The position numbers and the translations under genes were made by a program. Under the pieces are notes generated by a model. That model had not been told where the DNA came from, searched no databases, and saw nothing but the letters and a program-made list of their open reading frames with translations. From assembly GCA_027306695.1 (NCBI GenBank), contig DAHUZH010000017.1:1-41319 (forward strand): DNA of 41,319 bases. The letters run 5' to 3'. This DNA is from Acidobacteriaceae bacterium. Its GTDB lineage: Bacteria > Acidobacteriota > Terriglobia > Terriglobales > Acidobacteriaceae. This document shows, piece after piece, positions 8,743-16,048 of this stretch (its first letter is position 1; every line of letters begins with the position of its first letter).

Positions 8743-8771
8743 TTGACAAACTCTGCCGAGTGCGGAACACT
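8743..8771 (+). promoter_or_regulatory. Candidate promoter for the 53-aa protein gene
   Basis: A perfect -35 hexamer TTGACA (8743-8748) is followed after 17 bases by AACACT (8766-8771), a weak -10. The start codon of the next gene is 38 bp further on. Confidence 0.4.
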
Positions 8772-8809
8772 AGCGCCATCTGGAGCTGCCCGCATCTAAA
8801 ACTTTAACC

Positions 8810-8971
8810 ATGGAACCTTGCAAGCACCCTCGTGTGCGCGTGCTGACGCGCGAAGAAGACGCTGAATTTGTAGAATGCCTGGAATGCGGCGAGGTCTTCG
8901 ACTCGCACGAATTCAACGATATGGCCATCGAAGAACGCAACCAGAAAGAAGCCGATCTTAACCCGGAATAG
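8810..8971 (+). CDS. 53-residue conserved-looking Cys/His protein
   Basis: An ATG at 8810 opens a 53-codon frame ending in TAG at 8969-8971. The product reads MEPCKHPRVRVLTREEDAEF, then VECLECGEVFDSHEF and an acidic/amphipathic tail. A CxH pair near the N terminus and a CxxC pair 22 residues later look like a minimal zinc-ribbon or treble-clef site. The frame is preceded by a promoter-like sequence, has codon use similar to its neighbours and ends 2 bp before the stop of the convergent pgsA-like gene, all of which favour a real gene. The function is unknown; nucleic-acid or protein binding through zinc is only an inference. Confidence 0.6.
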   Translation: MEPCKHPRVRVLTREEDAEFVECLECGEVFDSHEFNDMAIEERNQKEADLNPE

Positions 8972-8973
8972 AG

Positions 8974-9549
8974 TTAGTGGCTAGCTGGGTCTGCCTGTAC
9001 TGGCGCCCCCAGGCGCTGCCCGCTGCGCCATAAATAATGAAACCCAGAAAGCACTGTCAGCCATAAAGTGGCTTCGAGCGCTGCGTGGCGAATCCACAGC
9101 ACCCAATGCGCCGCATGGGTCTGGGCCAGCACGACAGAGCTGACGGCAAGAATTTGTGCCAGCGTGTTGGCCTTGCCAAGCAGGCTGGGATGGAAGTCGC
9201 GCGTCCCGGTGGTCGCATAGAGAAGCGCGGCAATGATCACAATACCCAGGTCGCGGCTGAAGACCATGACGGTAATGCGTATGGACACGAGACCCACATG
9301 CATCAAGACCAGGAAAAGCGTACTTAGGAGCAACTTGTCCGCAATGGGGTCGAGATAGGAGCCGAGTTCCGTGCGCTGACGAAAGATGCGGGCCAGTCCT
9401 CCGTCGAGTCCATCGCTGACCCCGGCCACCACCATCAAGATGAAGGCGCGATGGAAATGCCCATCCAGAATGGCAAGAACGAGAAATGGAACAATCGATA
9501 GCCGGAGCAGCGTAAGTTGATTGGGCAGTGCGCGTAGTTGGCCAAGCAC
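8974..9549 (-). CDS. pgsA: CDP-alcohol phosphatidyltransferase (PgsA-like)
   Basis: The 191-residue membrane protein carries the CDP-alcohol phosphatidyltransferase signature D-G-x2-A-R-x8-G-x3-D-x3-D as SDGLDGGLARIFRQRTELGS followed by YLDPIADK, preceded by the usual LPNQLTLLRL start. PgsA makes phosphatidylglycerophosphate from CDP-diacylglycerol and glycerol-3-phosphate in the inner membrane, the committed step to phosphatidylglycerol and cardiolipin. The acceptor alcohol is inferred from overall resemblance and could differ in this family. The start is a GTG at 9549 with only a distant AGGA ribosome-binding element. It is convergent with the 53-aa gene. Confidence 0.85.
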   Translation of the reverse strand: MLGQLRALPNQLTLLRLSIVPFLVLAILDGHFHRAFILMVVAGVSDGLDGGLARIFRQRTELGSYLDPIADKLLLSTLFLVLMHVGLVSIRITVMVFSRDLGIVIIAALLYATTGTRDFHPSLLGKANTLAQILAVSSVVLAQTHAAHWVLWIRHAALEATLWLTVLSGFHYLWRSGQRLGAPVQADPASH

Positions 9550-9631
9550 AGGAATGGAGGTCGTCCTGATTCATCGTAACCCAGACAGGCGATTTCCGAG
9601 CCGCAGAAGCCTGCGTGACGCAAACAGTGTG

Positions 9632-9660
9632 TTGCCGACACCAAGACATGGCATTAGAAT
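9632..9660 (+). promoter_or_regulatory. Promoter of tRNA-Val
   Basis: TTGCCG (9632-9637) and TAGAAT (9655-9660) are 17 bases apart, and the mature tRNA begins 16 bases after the -10 box. Confidence 0.5.
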
Positions 9661-9675
9661 CGGAAGTACACCCGT

Positions 9676-9752
9676 AGGCGCGTAGCTCAGTTGGTTAGAG
9701 CGCTACCTTGACACGGTAGAGGTCAGGAGTTCGAGTCTCCTCGTGCCTACCA
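9676..9752 (+). tRNA. tRNA-Val (anticodon GAC)
   Basis: The 77-nt gene folds fully. The acceptor AGGCGCG pairs with CGTGCCT (one G-U), the D arm is GCTC..GAGC, the anticodon stem CTACC/GGTAG encloses the loop TTGACAC with anticodon GAC, and the T arm AGGAG/CTCCT encloses TTCGAGT. The discriminator is A and the CCA end (9750-9752) is encoded. It marks the left border of an accessory region full of mobile-element remnants. Confidence 0.96.
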
Positions 9753-9789
9753 TATTTTCAATCACTTACACCCTTTCGATTCTCGAAAA

Positions 9790-9822
9790 GGGCACATAAT
9801 GGGCACAGAGAGGGCACAAAAC
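9790..9822 (+). repeat. Three iterated 11-bp repeats (GGGCACA core) behind tRNA-Val
   Basis: GGGCACA occurs at 9790, 9801 and 9812, exactly 11 bp apart, so each copy lies on the same face of the helix. The units are GGGCACATAAT, GGGCACAGAGA and GGGCACAAAAC. The array starts 38 bp after the tRNA 3' end. Such short iterated sites near a tRNA are what arm-type integrase-binding sites look like, but no integrase gene remains. Confidence 0.6.
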
Positions 9823-9848
9823 CCCTAGAGTTGTACCTTTTTTCATTG

Positions 9849-10028
9849 GACTACCACCTTTTTCCGCATCTACGCAAGCGTTATTGGGGGCAGCATTTGT
9901 GGGCGCGGGGATATTTCTGCGCGACGGTGGGCGCGGTGGATGAGAAGACGATCCAGGCGTACATCGAAAATCAAAAGTGGGACGAGGATGCGGAGAGCTT
10001 TAAGATCACAGCGCCCACGGAGCCTTAA
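9849..10028 (+). pseudogene. C-terminal remnant of an IS200/IS605-type TnpA transposase
   Basis: The frame encodes HLFPHLRKRYWGQHLWARGY, FCATVGAVDEKTIQAYIENQ and KWDEDAESFKITAPTEP before a TAA. This is the C-terminal third of the small Y1 transposase of the IS200 group ('FPxLxKRxWGxHxWxxGYFxxTxGxVxxExIxxYIExQ'). The part containing the HUH motif is missing: upstream of 9849 the frame no longer resembles the family and has no plausible start. The catalytic Tyr helix region is only partly covered, so the product cannot be active. The REP-like hairpins follow at once. Confidence 0.75.
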
Positions 10029-10029
10029 G

Positions 10030-10118
10030 CCGGCTTCAGCCGGGAGCGCTTCAGGCGGCTTCAGCCGCAAACAGGCGACTTTCAGTCGCAATTCAACCCA
10101 CCGGCTTTCAGCCGGTGG
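10030..10118 (+). repeat. Array of four REP-like hairpins with TTCA/TTTCA loops
   Basis: Four perfect hairpins stand in a row: CCGGC-TTCA-GCCGG (10030-10043), GCGGC-TTCA-GCCGC (10055-10068), GCGAC-TTTCA-GTCGC (10075-10089) and CCACCGGC-TTTCA-GCCGGTGG (10098-10118). They share loop sequence but differ in stem bases with compensating changes. The array starts immediately behind the IS200 TnpA remnant, as expected for terminal or REP sequences recognised by Y1 transposases. Confidence 0.8.
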
Positions 10119-10294
10119 TCGTTTAGATGCGAGCAACGGAAACGAATTTGAACGGCGATTCTGCACGAAATGTTGCAAGAGCCAAACCTGCTACCAACTC
10201 GCCGCAACGAGTGTCTTCGTCGGTTTCTTACGCGGAGCATCTGTAGTGCCCGTCAACGGAGCGGTCTACAATTCCTCCTGTTGAGGTCGTAAGC

Positions 10295-11074
10295 ATGAAG
10301 GAGCGGTTGGGCGAAAAGAGAGAGATGCCGGATGTCCCTAAGCAGGACTTCGTGGACGCGCTGGCGGAGATCTGGTTTCAAATCAACTTCGCGGCCTATC
10401 ATATGGCTTATGTGCGGGTGTATTCGCAGTCCGAGGCTCTGCGGACGGCGTCCAACGTCTTGAGGGAGCAAGAACAGGACGTCCGAAATCACGTACAAAT
10501 CGACATCGTAATCTGCCGCAGCCATCTGGCTGCTTTTTTTTGGCATCTTGAGCATGTCTTCGAGGCGCTGCGAACGGCGATCACCCGAGGCCAAAAGGAA
10601 TACCCGGAGGCGCGGTACTTCTGGGGTTACGAAAAGCGACTAAATGAATTAGAGACGTTGCCAATACGTCAGGAGATCAAGGACTATCGCAACATGGGGC
10701 ACCAGCAGCCAGCCATTATTGGCAGTAAGTGGACTGCGAACCATCGTTTCCTTCATCACTTCCTACCGACGATCAGCGGGCACGCGCCGCAAGAAGATGT
10801 CGAAATGACGACGCGGCTCAATCAGTATTTCGAGTTCGCGGCAAATGTTTGGCTAGAGTTCGCGCCAAGCGACTTCAAGGAGAAATTTCCGCGCAACTTC
10901 CAGTTCCCAGTCACCGTTCCCTATCTTTTCGGTGGCGAGCTACCCACGGGCCTGAAGGGTGTCCCGCAGTTGGAGGTTACCGTGCAGTCGTACAACAAAG
11001 GGGAGTCCAAGAGTGCGGTCGTTCCAGATGCTGAACAATCGTCATCGGAATCTACGGGGCCGGCAGCGGAGTGA
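10295..11074 (+). CDS. Orphan hypothetical protein in the tRNA-Val accessory region
   Basis: The 259-residue product starts at ATG 10295, with GAGG (10284-10287) at suitable distance; an ATG at 10325 is an alternative. It is soluble, without signal peptide or membrane segment. The N-terminal 190 residues look alpha-helical (ALAEIWFQINFAAYHMAYVR, HLAAFFWHLEHVFEALRTAI), followed by a Pro/Gly-rich segment and a Ser/Glu-rich tail. I do not recognise the family. A helix ending in IKDYRNMGHQ recalls the RNxxxH motif of HEPN proteins, but the R-to-H spacing is one residue short, so this is not a claim. It is flanked by transposon remnants, which suggests acquisition by transfer. Confidence 0.65.
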   Translation: MKERLGEKREMPDVPKQDFVDALAEIWFQINFAAYHMAYVRVYSQSEALRTASNVLREQEQDVRNHVQIDIVICRSHLAAFFWHLEHVFEALRTAITRGQKEYPEARYFWGYEKRLNELETLPIRQEIKDYRNMGHQQPAIIGSKWTANHRFLHHFLPTISGHAPQEDVEMTTRLNQYFEFAANVWLEFAPSDFKEKFPRNFQFPVTVPYLFGGELPTGLKGVPQLEVTVQSYNKGESKSAVVPDAEQSSSESTGPAAE

Positions 11075-11218
11075 CAAACTCTATGGCAAATTTTTATCGC
11101 CGATTTTTTGGCTCCACTTTTAACGATTTTTAGAATCGGTAAATTACTAGAAAGTTCGGGAAGAAACTCGGATTCGATTCTCCCCGCTTTCACCGCTCCT
11201 CGTTCACGCCCTCTATCT

Positions 11219-11397
11219 TCATTCGCTTGTAGAATTCCTCGTGCGAAGCTCATCCGCCCGGCGCTTATACTCCTCGACATCGAAGATCCCCACATGATTC
11301 TTCGGGTCGTCTCTATGCAGGCTGGTTTCGTTCAGATGGAGCATATTGATTTCCGCACCGTCACGGCAGACAATCCTTGGTCTCAATCTCTGGTACG
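11219..11397 (-). pseudogene. C-terminal fragment of an unrecognised gene, cut by an IS remnant
   Basis: On the minus strand the frame from about 11397 down to a TGA at 11221-11219 encodes RIVCRDGAEINMLHLNETSL, then HRDDPKNHVGIFDVEEYKRR and ADELRTRNSTSE. The composition is that of a real globular protein rather than a shadow, and it begins exactly where the similarity of the adjacent IS3 OrfB remnant ends. There is no start codon or ribosome-binding site, so it is the tail of a gene whose front was replaced. Family not recognised. Confidence 0.4.
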
Positions 11398-11778
11398 CGC
11401 GCTGACGAAGTCATAGCTCCAGACATGGTTCCGGTGCTGTGGCCGCAGGCGAACCCACGAGCCGTCGTTGAGCCACAACCGTCCTCTTGCTTTTTGCTTC
11501 CTGGGAATCTTCAGCCCTTCGCGACGCCAGATCCGCTCCACCCGGTCCTTGCCGACTCGCCAGCCCGCTCGCTGCAGCAACGCCGTGATGCGGCGATATC
11601 CATAGCGCCCATATTGGCTGGCCAACTCGACGATGGCCCGGGTGAGCGTATCTTCATCCTCCCGCTGCGTCGGCCGGTAGCGTTGCGTGCCGCGTGGCTG
11701 CTTCACCACCCGGCACGCTCCCCGCTCACTCATGCCATGCGCGTCCTGCGCATGGCCGACCGCACAACGTCGTCGTTC
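11398..11778 (-). pseudogene. IS3-family transposase OrfB fragment
   Basis: On the minus strand the frame reads ERRRCAVGHAQDAHGMSERG, ACRVVKQPRGTQRYRPTQR, ELASQYGRYGYRRITALLQ and KDRVERIWRREGLKIPRKQ, ending at YDFVSAR where similarity to the other IS3 element (at 8030-8055) stops. OrfA and the catalytic core with the SDNGPEF and ENGYCESF blocks are absent, so the piece is dead. It differs from the 7326-8632 copy at many positions, so it derives from a related but separate element. Confidence 0.8.
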
Positions 11779-11851
11779 ACGTCCCACATCGCGTGCCCGC
11801 TCGTTCTGTACTCCACCATCACACGCCAAATCTAGCACGGATGCTGAACGA

Positions 11852-11872
11852 CCCCGACTTGAAGTCGAGGGG
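11852..11872 (-). repeat. Hairpin resembling the REP/IS200-end structures
   Basis: CCCC-GACTT-G-AAGTC-GA-GGGG forms a stem with a two-base bulge. Read on the minus strand the loop is TTCA-like, as in the hairpin array at 10030-10118, so it may belong to the same Y1-transposase-recognised family in the opposite orientation. A second short palindrome (CCCCGATGGGG) follows at about 11884. Confidence 0.5.
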
Positions 11873-11938
11873 TTTCCACCATCCCCGATGGGGACACTAA
11901 AACCACCGTGTACACTTTCTTTCAATCTTGTCCATGTA

Positions 11939-11967
11939 TCGTTATATATATCTATTATTATATAATC
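11939..11967 (+). promoter_or_regulatory. AT-rich palindromic operator/promoter region of the ArsR gene
   Basis: The 29 bases before the start codon are almost purely A/T and include the perfect palindrome ATTATATAAT (11957-11966). ArsR/SmtB regulators typically bind AT-rich imperfect palindromes over their own promoter. ATAATCATG (11962-11970) recurs inverted as CATGATTAT at 12324-12332, in front of the hyf-like operon. Confidence 0.45.
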
Positions 11968-12282
11968 ATGTCAGAGCTGAGCCAATTCAAGGCGGAATTC
12001 TTTAAGGCGCTCTCCCATCCTTTGCGCATACGTATCCTGGACGAATTGCGAAATGGCGAGGTGGGAGTTAACGATCTCAGTGCAAGGCTCGATGCAGAAC
12101 AAAGCAGTCTATCGCAGCAGCTCGCAGTGCTGCGCAATCGCAACCTGGTTACGGCGCGCAAGGATGGACTGAACGTCTTGTATTCGGTCCGCGATCCAGA
12201 TATTTTCCGATTGCTCGATATTGCGAAGAAGATATTTAACAAACAACTGGTTGGGGTCCAAAAGATGCTGAGTCAACTTTAG
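11968..12282 (+). CDS. ArsR/SmtB-family transcriptional regulator
   Basis: The 104-residue product starts at ATG 11968 (MSELSQFKAEFFKALSHPLR), not at the upstream frame, which is only AT-rich promoter. It has the winged helix-turn-helix of the family: ALSHPLRIRILDEL, then EQSSLSQQLAVLRNRNLVTA as the recognition helix and RKDGLNVLYSVRDPDIFRLL as the wing. The metal-binding ELCVCDL-type motif of ArsR/SmtB is absent and there are no cysteines at all, so it is not a classic thiol-based metal sensor. It lies 104 bp upstream of the hyf-like operon in the same direction and probably controls it. Confidence 0.85.
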   Translation: MSELSQFKAEFFKALSHPLRIRILDELRNGEVGVNDLSARLDAEQSSLSQQLAVLRNRNLVTARKDGLNVLYSVRDPDIFRLLDIAKKIFNKQLVGVQKMLSQL

Positions 12283-12323
12283 AGCCTATGCAGTATCTCA
12301 AGCTATTTTGTGCGACTTTTTAA

Positions 12324-12349
12324 CATGATTATCTTTTAATATAATAAGC
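12324..12349 (+). promoter_or_regulatory. Possible operator/promoter of the hyf-like operon
   Basis: CATGATTAT (12324-12332) is the exact inverse of ATAATCATG at the ArsR start, and it adjoins the AT-rich imperfect palindrome CTTTTAATATAATAAG (12334-12349). The position, about 40-60 bp before the GTG start of the first operon gene, suits a promoter with a bound regulator. Confidence 0.35.
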
Positions 12350-12386
12350 GATATTCATCGCAAATCTATCCGATAAAGGCCCTTCG

Positions 12387-14426
12387 GTGAGTCCTTTGGA
12401 CTGGACATCCCGGTATCTTTTGGCGTTATCACGACACGACCTGTCTCTGCTCTTGGTCTTCGTGCTCGGGTGGCTTGTCTTAGGAGTTGCCGGATTGATT
12501 CGACCGCATCGGGTCGGTTTTGTGGCACGTATTCTGTTCCCTCTTGGGGCCGTGGCTGGATTGGGCGGTGCGCTCTTGAGCGGAATTTACCTGATAACAG
12601 GCCACGCACCTGAGATATTGATTCTTCCACTTGGGCTGCCGGACCTGCCGTTCCATGTGCGTCTGGATACATTGTCCGCTTTCTTTTTGTTGCTGTTGGG
12701 TATAGCGGGGGCTGGCATCTCGACGTTCGCCGCTGGTTACTTCCGATCGGGCGAAGGCACCGCGCCGGGCCTGCTCTGCCTTCAGTACCATGTATTCCTT
12801 GCCTCCATGGCGCTGGTTATCCTCGCCGACGATGCCTACTTCTTCATGGTCGTTTGGGAGACGATGGCGCTCAGTTCGTATTTCCTGGTGACTTCGCAGC
12901 ATCGGATTCCAGAGATTCGCCACGCTGGGTTCCTCTATCTCTTGATGGCCCATGTAGGGGCCATCTGCATCCTGCTCTGCTTCGGAGTACTGCAGGGCGG
13001 CAGTTGGCAGTTCACCTTTAATGCGATGCGCGGCGCCACACTCACACCCTTCTGGGCCAGCGCGGCCTTTCTGCTTGCGCTGACCGGTTTCGGCGCCAAG
13101 GCTGGTTTAGTTCCGTTGCACGTTTGGCTGCCGGAGGCACATCCTGCCGCACCTTCGCCCGTGTCGGCAATGATGAGCGGGATTATGCTCAAGACCGCCA
13201 TCTACGGCATGTTGCGTATCGCTTTTGATCTGCTGCACGTCCGCTTTTGGTGGTGGGGAGTACTGATGCTCGCGCTCGGCCTGTTCTCGGCCTTGTTCGG
13301 GGCGATCTTCGCCGCCGTGCAAACGGACATGAAACGCCTGCTGGCATACTCCTCGATTGAAAACATCGGGATTATTTTTACCGGCATGGGTCTTGCCATT
13401 CTGTTTCAGGCGTGTCATTTGCCATTGTTTGCGGCGCTGGCCTTAACTGCTGCGCTGATTCATTCCCTCAATCATTCCCTTTTCAAGAGCCTGCTTTTTC
13501 TCGCCACTGGTTCCGTGTTGCACGCAACCAACCAACGCAGTCTGGGCAAACTTGGAGGGTTGATCCGGCGCATGCCCTGGGTCGCCACGCTGGCGCTGAT
13601 CGGCACTCTTGCGATTGCCGGGTTGCCGCCGCTTAACGGCTTTGTTTCTGAGTGGCTGCTCTTGCAGTCGTTTCTTTTCACTCCGCAGATTCCGCACGCC
13701 TTCCTGAATATGCTGATTCCGCTGGGCGCGGCTGTATTGGCGCTGACTGCTGCCCTGGCTGCATACGTGATGGTGAAATTCTATGGCGTGATTTTCCTTG
13801 GACAGCATCGGGAACCTTCTCTGGCCCATGCGCACGATGCGGACTGGCTGGAACGCATTGGCCTCGCATGGCTGGCGTTCGGATGTATTGCGATTGGAGT
13901 CATGCCTCAAATTGCGCTTCGGGCTGCCGGTGCCGTCACCGGCACACTGCTGGGCCAGACTGTGAACCTTAGTTCTCCCTACTGGTCGATCGCTCCAATC
14001 TCACCCGGACAGGCGTCCTACAGCGGACTGATACTGCTGGCTGGAATTGTCGGAGTCGTGGGTTTTACCTTTGCACTCGTGCGCGTAGTGGCACACGGAC
14101 GCATGCGGCGTACCGTCCCCTGGGACTGTGGCTATCCGTGGCAAACCTCCAGAATGCAGGACACTGCCGAAGGTTTCGGCCAGCCGATTCGGCACATGTT
14201 CGGGCCTTTCTTTCGCATGGAGCGCGATCTGCCCTCCCCTTCCGATATCGCTCCGCGCTACAGAGTTCATATTGAAGATCGTCTGTGGCGGACGATCTAT
14301 CTGCCGATTGCGCGCGGCGTGCAGCGGCTGGCGGATGCGGTCGGCGTTCTGCAAGGCGGACGGTTGGCCATCTACCTGCTCTACAGCTTTCTGACGCTGA
14401 TTGCACTACTGGTGTTTGTCCTATGA
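12387..14426 (+). CDS. hyfB: HyfB-like membrane subunit (antiporter/NuoL-N type) of an Ehr complex
   Basis: The 679-residue integral membrane protein resembles HyfB/HycC, the large proton-pumping subunit of hydrogenase-4/formate hydrogenlyase and a relative of NuoL/M/N. Diagnostic motifs are VVWETMALSSYFLV (the TM5 glutamate) and GFGAKAGLVPLHVWLPEAHP (the TM7 lysine with the LPxAHxxAPxPVS signature). The C-terminal part, RTVPWDCGYPWQTSRMQDTA, is the HyfB-specific tail. The start is GTG at 12387 with AAAGG at 12376. It is the first gene of a six-gene run with start/stop overlaps or small gaps. Ion translocation across the inner membrane is inferred from the conserved charged residues. Confidence 0.9.
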   Translation: MSPLDWTSRYLLALSRHDLSLLLVFVLGWLVLGVAGLIRPHRVGFVARILFPLGAVAGLGGALLSGIYLITGHAPEILILPLGLPDLPFHVRLDTLSAFFLLLLGIAGAGISTFAAGYFRSGEGTAPGLLCLQYHVFLASMALVILADDAYFFMVVWETMALSSYFLVTSQHRIPEIRHAGFLYLLMAHVGAICILLCFGVLQGGSWQFTFNAMRGATLTPFWASAAFLLALTGFGAKAGLVPLHVWLPEAHPAAPSPVSAMMSGIMLKTAIYGMLRIAFDLLHVRFWWWGVLMLALGLFSALFGAIFAAVQTDMKRLLAYSSIENIGIIFTGMGLAILFQACHLPLFAALALTAALIHSLNHSLFKSLLFLATGSVLHATNQRSLGKLGGLIRRMPWVATLALIGTLAIAGLPPLNGFVSEWLLLQSFLFTPQIPHAFLNMLIPLGAAVLALTAALAAYVMVKFYGVIFLGQHREPSLAHAHDADWLERIGLAWLAFGCIAIGVMPQIALRAAGAVTGTLLGQTVNLSSPYWSIAPISPGQASYSGLILLAGIVGVVGFTFALVRVVAHGRMRRTVPWDCGYPWQTSRMQDTAEGFGQPIRHMFGPFFRMERDLPSPSDIAPRYRVHIEDRLWRTIYLPIARGVQRLADAVGVLQGGRLAIYLLYSFLTLIALLVFVL

Positions 14427-15376
14427 GCCCGCTCACCATCGTTCGTCAGTTTGGCGAAGTGATACTTGCCATCGCCATTGCACCACTGTTAGTCGGATGG
14501 ATTGCGCAATGCCGCGCGTGGTTTCAGAATCGCTCTGCACCTCCATTGACGCAGCCGTACCGCATGTTGCGCAAGCTGTTCCATAAAGATGTCGCGCTCG
14601 CCACGGATGCCTCCCCACTGTTTCGCATGACTCCCTATATTTTGTTTGGGACGATGGTGCTGGCGGCAGCGATTATTCCATCCGTCGCGACCGATTTACC
14701 TTTCGCGCGCGTGGCAGACGCGATTGCGCTGATCGGTCTCTTTGCTACGGCCCGCGCTTTCCAGTCGCTCGCGGCGATGGACATTGGCACCGCCTTCGGC
14801 TCGATGGGCGCACGCCGCGACATGATGATCGGCTTTCTTGCGGAACCGGCCCTGCTGATGGTTTTGTTCAATGCATTTCTTCTGTCTGGGAGCACGGCGT
14901 TGCCCAACGTCGTCGAGGCATCGACTGCACATCCATTCCTCATCGATCCCAGTCTGGTCTTCGCTGCGGTTGCATTCGTCATGGTCCTGCTGGCGGAGAA
15001 TGCGCGCATTCCCATCGACAACCCTGCGACCCATTTAGAGCTGACCATGATCCATGAAGCAATGGTGCTCGAATATTCTGCGCGTCATCTCGCGCTGGTG
15101 GAATGGTCTTCTGACTTAAAACTTTTCAACTACGCCTGCATCGGCTTCGCGCTCTTTCTGCCGTGGGGCATAGCGACCCACGGTGCGGATGGTGGCCTTG
15201 CGTTGGGGGTCGCCGTCATCGCACTGCTGGCAAAGCTGATCGTGGCCGGAGCAGCGTTGGCGCTGATTGAATCTCTATCGGCAAAACTGCGAATCTTTCG
15301 TGCCCCGGAATATCTGGCGACGGCTTTCCTGCTCGCCGTGCTGGGCTTGCTCGTTCATCTTCTGCTGGGAGCTTAA
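14423..15376 (+). CDS. hyfC: HyfC/HycD-like membrane subunit (NuoH homologue)
   Basis: The start is the ATG at 14423, which overlaps the hyfB stop as ATGA; upstream in-frame codons belong to a shadow of hyfB. The 317-residue protein has about eight membrane segments. NuoH-type loops are visible: QPYRMLRKLFHKDVALATDA near the N terminus and AENARIPIDNPATHLELTMI followed by HEAMVLEYS, the loop that lines the quinone-channel/ion-entry region in complex I. In hydrogenase-4-like complexes this subunit anchors the peripheral arm and couples redox change to ion movement. Coupling with HyfB is expected from the overlap. Confidence 0.9.
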   Translation: MSPLTIVRQFGEVILAIAIAPLLVGWIAQCRAWFQNRSAPPLTQPYRMLRKLFHKDVALATDASPLFRMTPYILFGTMVLAAAIIPSVATDLPFARVADAIALIGLFATARAFQSLAAMDIGTAFGSMGARRDMMIGFLAEPALLMVLFNAFLLSGSTALPNVVEASTAHPFLIDPSLVFAAVAFVMVLLAENARIPIDNPATHLELTMIHEAMVLEYSARHLALVEWSSDLKLFNYACIGFALFLPWGIATHGADGGLALGVAVIALLAKLIVAGAALALIESLSAKLRIFRAPEYLATAFLLAVLGLLVHLLLGA

Positions 15377-15381
15377 AGAAA

Positions 15382-16047
15382 ATGCATCCGTCCCATGTGA
15401 TCGCCGAATTGTTGAAACTGCTGGCCGCGAGTCTGCTGTTGATCTCCTTTGCCATGCTCTCGCGGCGGCGCACGCAGCGGTTGATTACCCTCTTCGCCTG
15501 GCAAGGCTCTGTGCTCTTTATCTCCACTCTTCTCGTGGCTTATAGTGCTGGGCTTACCGAACTTTACTATTCCGCCGCACTAACGCTGCTGCTGAAAGTG
15601 ATTGCACTGCCGTGGATTCTCCATCGCCTGATCCAGCGTCTGGGTGCGCAATGGGACAGTGAGACCCTCGTCAATATCCCCACGACCATGCTCGTCGGTC
15701 TGGGCCTGGTCATCTTCGCCTTCGGACTGGCGCAACCCATCAGCAGAATGGCTACAACGATCACACGCAACACCATCGGCATCGCGCTCGCCGTCATCTT
15801 CCTTGCCTTCTTGATGATGATCACCCGACGCAAAGCGATTACTCAGGTGATTGGATTTCTAGCGATGGAGAATGGTCTGTTCTTTGCCGCCACCAGTGCC
15901 ACCTACGGTATGCCGATGGTCATCGAGCTGGGCATCGCGCTCGACCTTCTGGTTGGATTTTTCATCCTTGGGATATTTTTCTTCCAAATTCGCGAGCAGT
16001 TCGACAGCCTCGATCTCAGCAACATGGAAGCACTGAAAGAGGATTAA
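15382..16047 (+). CDS. hyfE: HyfE-like membrane subunit
   Basis: The 221-residue membrane protein matches HyfE, a fusion-like relative of NuoK/MrpC: LLKLLAASLLLISFAMLSRR at the start, TLLLKVIALPWILHRLIQRL in the middle and GFLAMENGLFFAATSATYGM, in which the glutamate follows NuoK-type geometry. The end, IREQFDSLDLSNMEALKED, is the usual HyfE tail. It starts 5 bp after the hyfC stop and ends 1 bp before hyfF. Together with HyfB and HyfF it completes the antiporter module. Confidence 0.9.
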   Translation: MHPSHVIAELLKLLAASLLLISFAMLSRRRTQRLITLFAWQGSVLFISTLLVAYSAGLTELYYSAALTLLLKVIALPWILHRLIQRLGAQWDSETLVNIPTTMLVGLGLVIFAFGLAQPISRMATTITRNTIGIALAVIFLAFLMMITRRKAITQVIGFLAMENGLFFAATSATYGMPMVIELGIALDLLVGFFILGIFFFQIREQFDSLDLSNMEALKED

Positions 16048-16048
16048 A

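Noticed and set aside
10030..10118. CRISPR array
   Set aside because: The repeated units are short hairpins of differing stems with irregular spacing; there are no equal repeats and spacers and no cas genes.
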